Source of the DNA: Hyphomicrobiales bacterium | GTDB taxonomy: Bacteria; Pseudomonadota; Alphaproteobacteria; Rhizobiales; Xanthobacteraceae | Reading direction: 5' to 3' | NCBI GenBank assembly: GCA_016201085.1 | Contig: JACQDO010000153.1 | Coordinates: 1 to 13,331 of the forward strand | DNA: 13,331 nt | Shown here: in pieces, positions 13,214-13,331 of the stretch | How positions within the stretch are numbered: the stretch's first letter is position 1 | Layout of the letters: every line of letters starts with the position of its first letter | Program-made: the position numbers and the translations under genes | The notes under the pieces: generated by a model | Database searches by the model: none | Seen by the model: the letters and a program-made list of their open reading frames with translations, nothing else | What the model was told of the DNA's origin: nothing

Positions 13214-13331
13214 AGCATTTCGCCAGCCCCGCGTTCTGGGAGGCGTACCAACGACTTCCCGAACAGGTGCGCGCGCTGGCCGACAAGAACTACGCGCTGC
13301 TTAAGGAAAATCCCCAGCATCCATCGCTGAA
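13210..13331 (+). CDS. RelE/ParE-family toxin, 3' end beyond the window
   Basis: The first 40 codons of a gene whose ATG overlaps the stop of the antitoxin gene by 4 nt (ATGA at 13210-13213). The visible protein has MKHFASPAFWEAYQRLP, then a helix EQVRALADKNYALLKENP and HPSL. This is the usual N-terminal layout of RelE/ParE toxins: first strand, two-helix hairpin, then the loop 'NP.HPSL' before the central sheet. The catalytic or gyrase-binding C-terminal part is not visible, so mRNA interferase and gyrase-inhibitor subtypes cannot be separated. Antitoxin-first order with overlap is standard for relBE/parDE. Confidence 0.82.
   Translation, partial: MKHFASPAFWEAYQRLPEQVRALADKNYALLKENPQHPSL

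Noticed and set aside
1..13331. CRISPR array, insertion sequence, integrase or phage structural genes
   Set aside because: I saw no regularly spaced repeats, transposase or recombinase motifs, or terminal inverted repeats bounding a transposon. The only long direct repeat is the blh 3' end.

Overview
The window is GC-rich (about 65% by eye), and its gene content suggests an alphaproteobacterium of the Hyphomicrobiales, close to the Bradyrhizobiaceae/Xanthobacteraceae. Indicators are a FixK/FNR-type regulator, an adjacent cysK–alaX pair followed by sseA, an ETHE1-like persulfide dioxygenase–rhodanese fusion, and a GCGCATGATC...GATCATGCGC intergenic palindrome of a type common in that order. 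No genus can be fixed from the sequence alone.

Positions 1–9608 look like ordinary chromosome. It opens with the 3' part of a tRNA-Asn(GTT), followed by a CRP/FNR-family regulator (-) and nicotinate phosphoribosyltransferase (+), whose upstream region holds a clear intrinsic terminator. Next come an M24 metallopeptidase (-), whose ribosome-binding site lies in a hairpin, and a membrane diguanylate cyclase (-). Cysteine synthase and a trans-editing AlaX protein (+) follow, then an ABM-like small protein (-), 3-mercaptopyruvate sulfurtransferase (+) and an exported coiled-coil protein (-). Three of these genes plus the following blh gene concern sulfur: CysK assimilates sulfide, SseA moves sulfane sulfur, and the Blh-like fusion oxidises persulfide.

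From 9927 to the end the window becomes accessory in character. The persulfide dioxygenase–rhodanese gene is followed 7 nt later by a two-gene toxin–antitoxin-like cassette: a DUF4258-like protein and a 73-aa partner with a 4-nt ATGA overlap. Directly after the cassette comes a second, diverged copy of the 3' end of the dioxygenase–rhodanese gene, and then what looks like that gene's terminator. The cassette therefore seems to have entered at the 3' end of the host gene while supplying a replacement 3' end. Next are a markedly AT-richer SIR2-like gene (candidate NAD-consuming defence protein), an orphan HigA-type antitoxin (-), and a divergent RelB/ParD-like antitoxin plus RelE/ParE-like toxin (+) cut by the window edge. 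This last ~2.4 kb looks like a small addiction/defence islet built next to a sulfide-detoxification gene.
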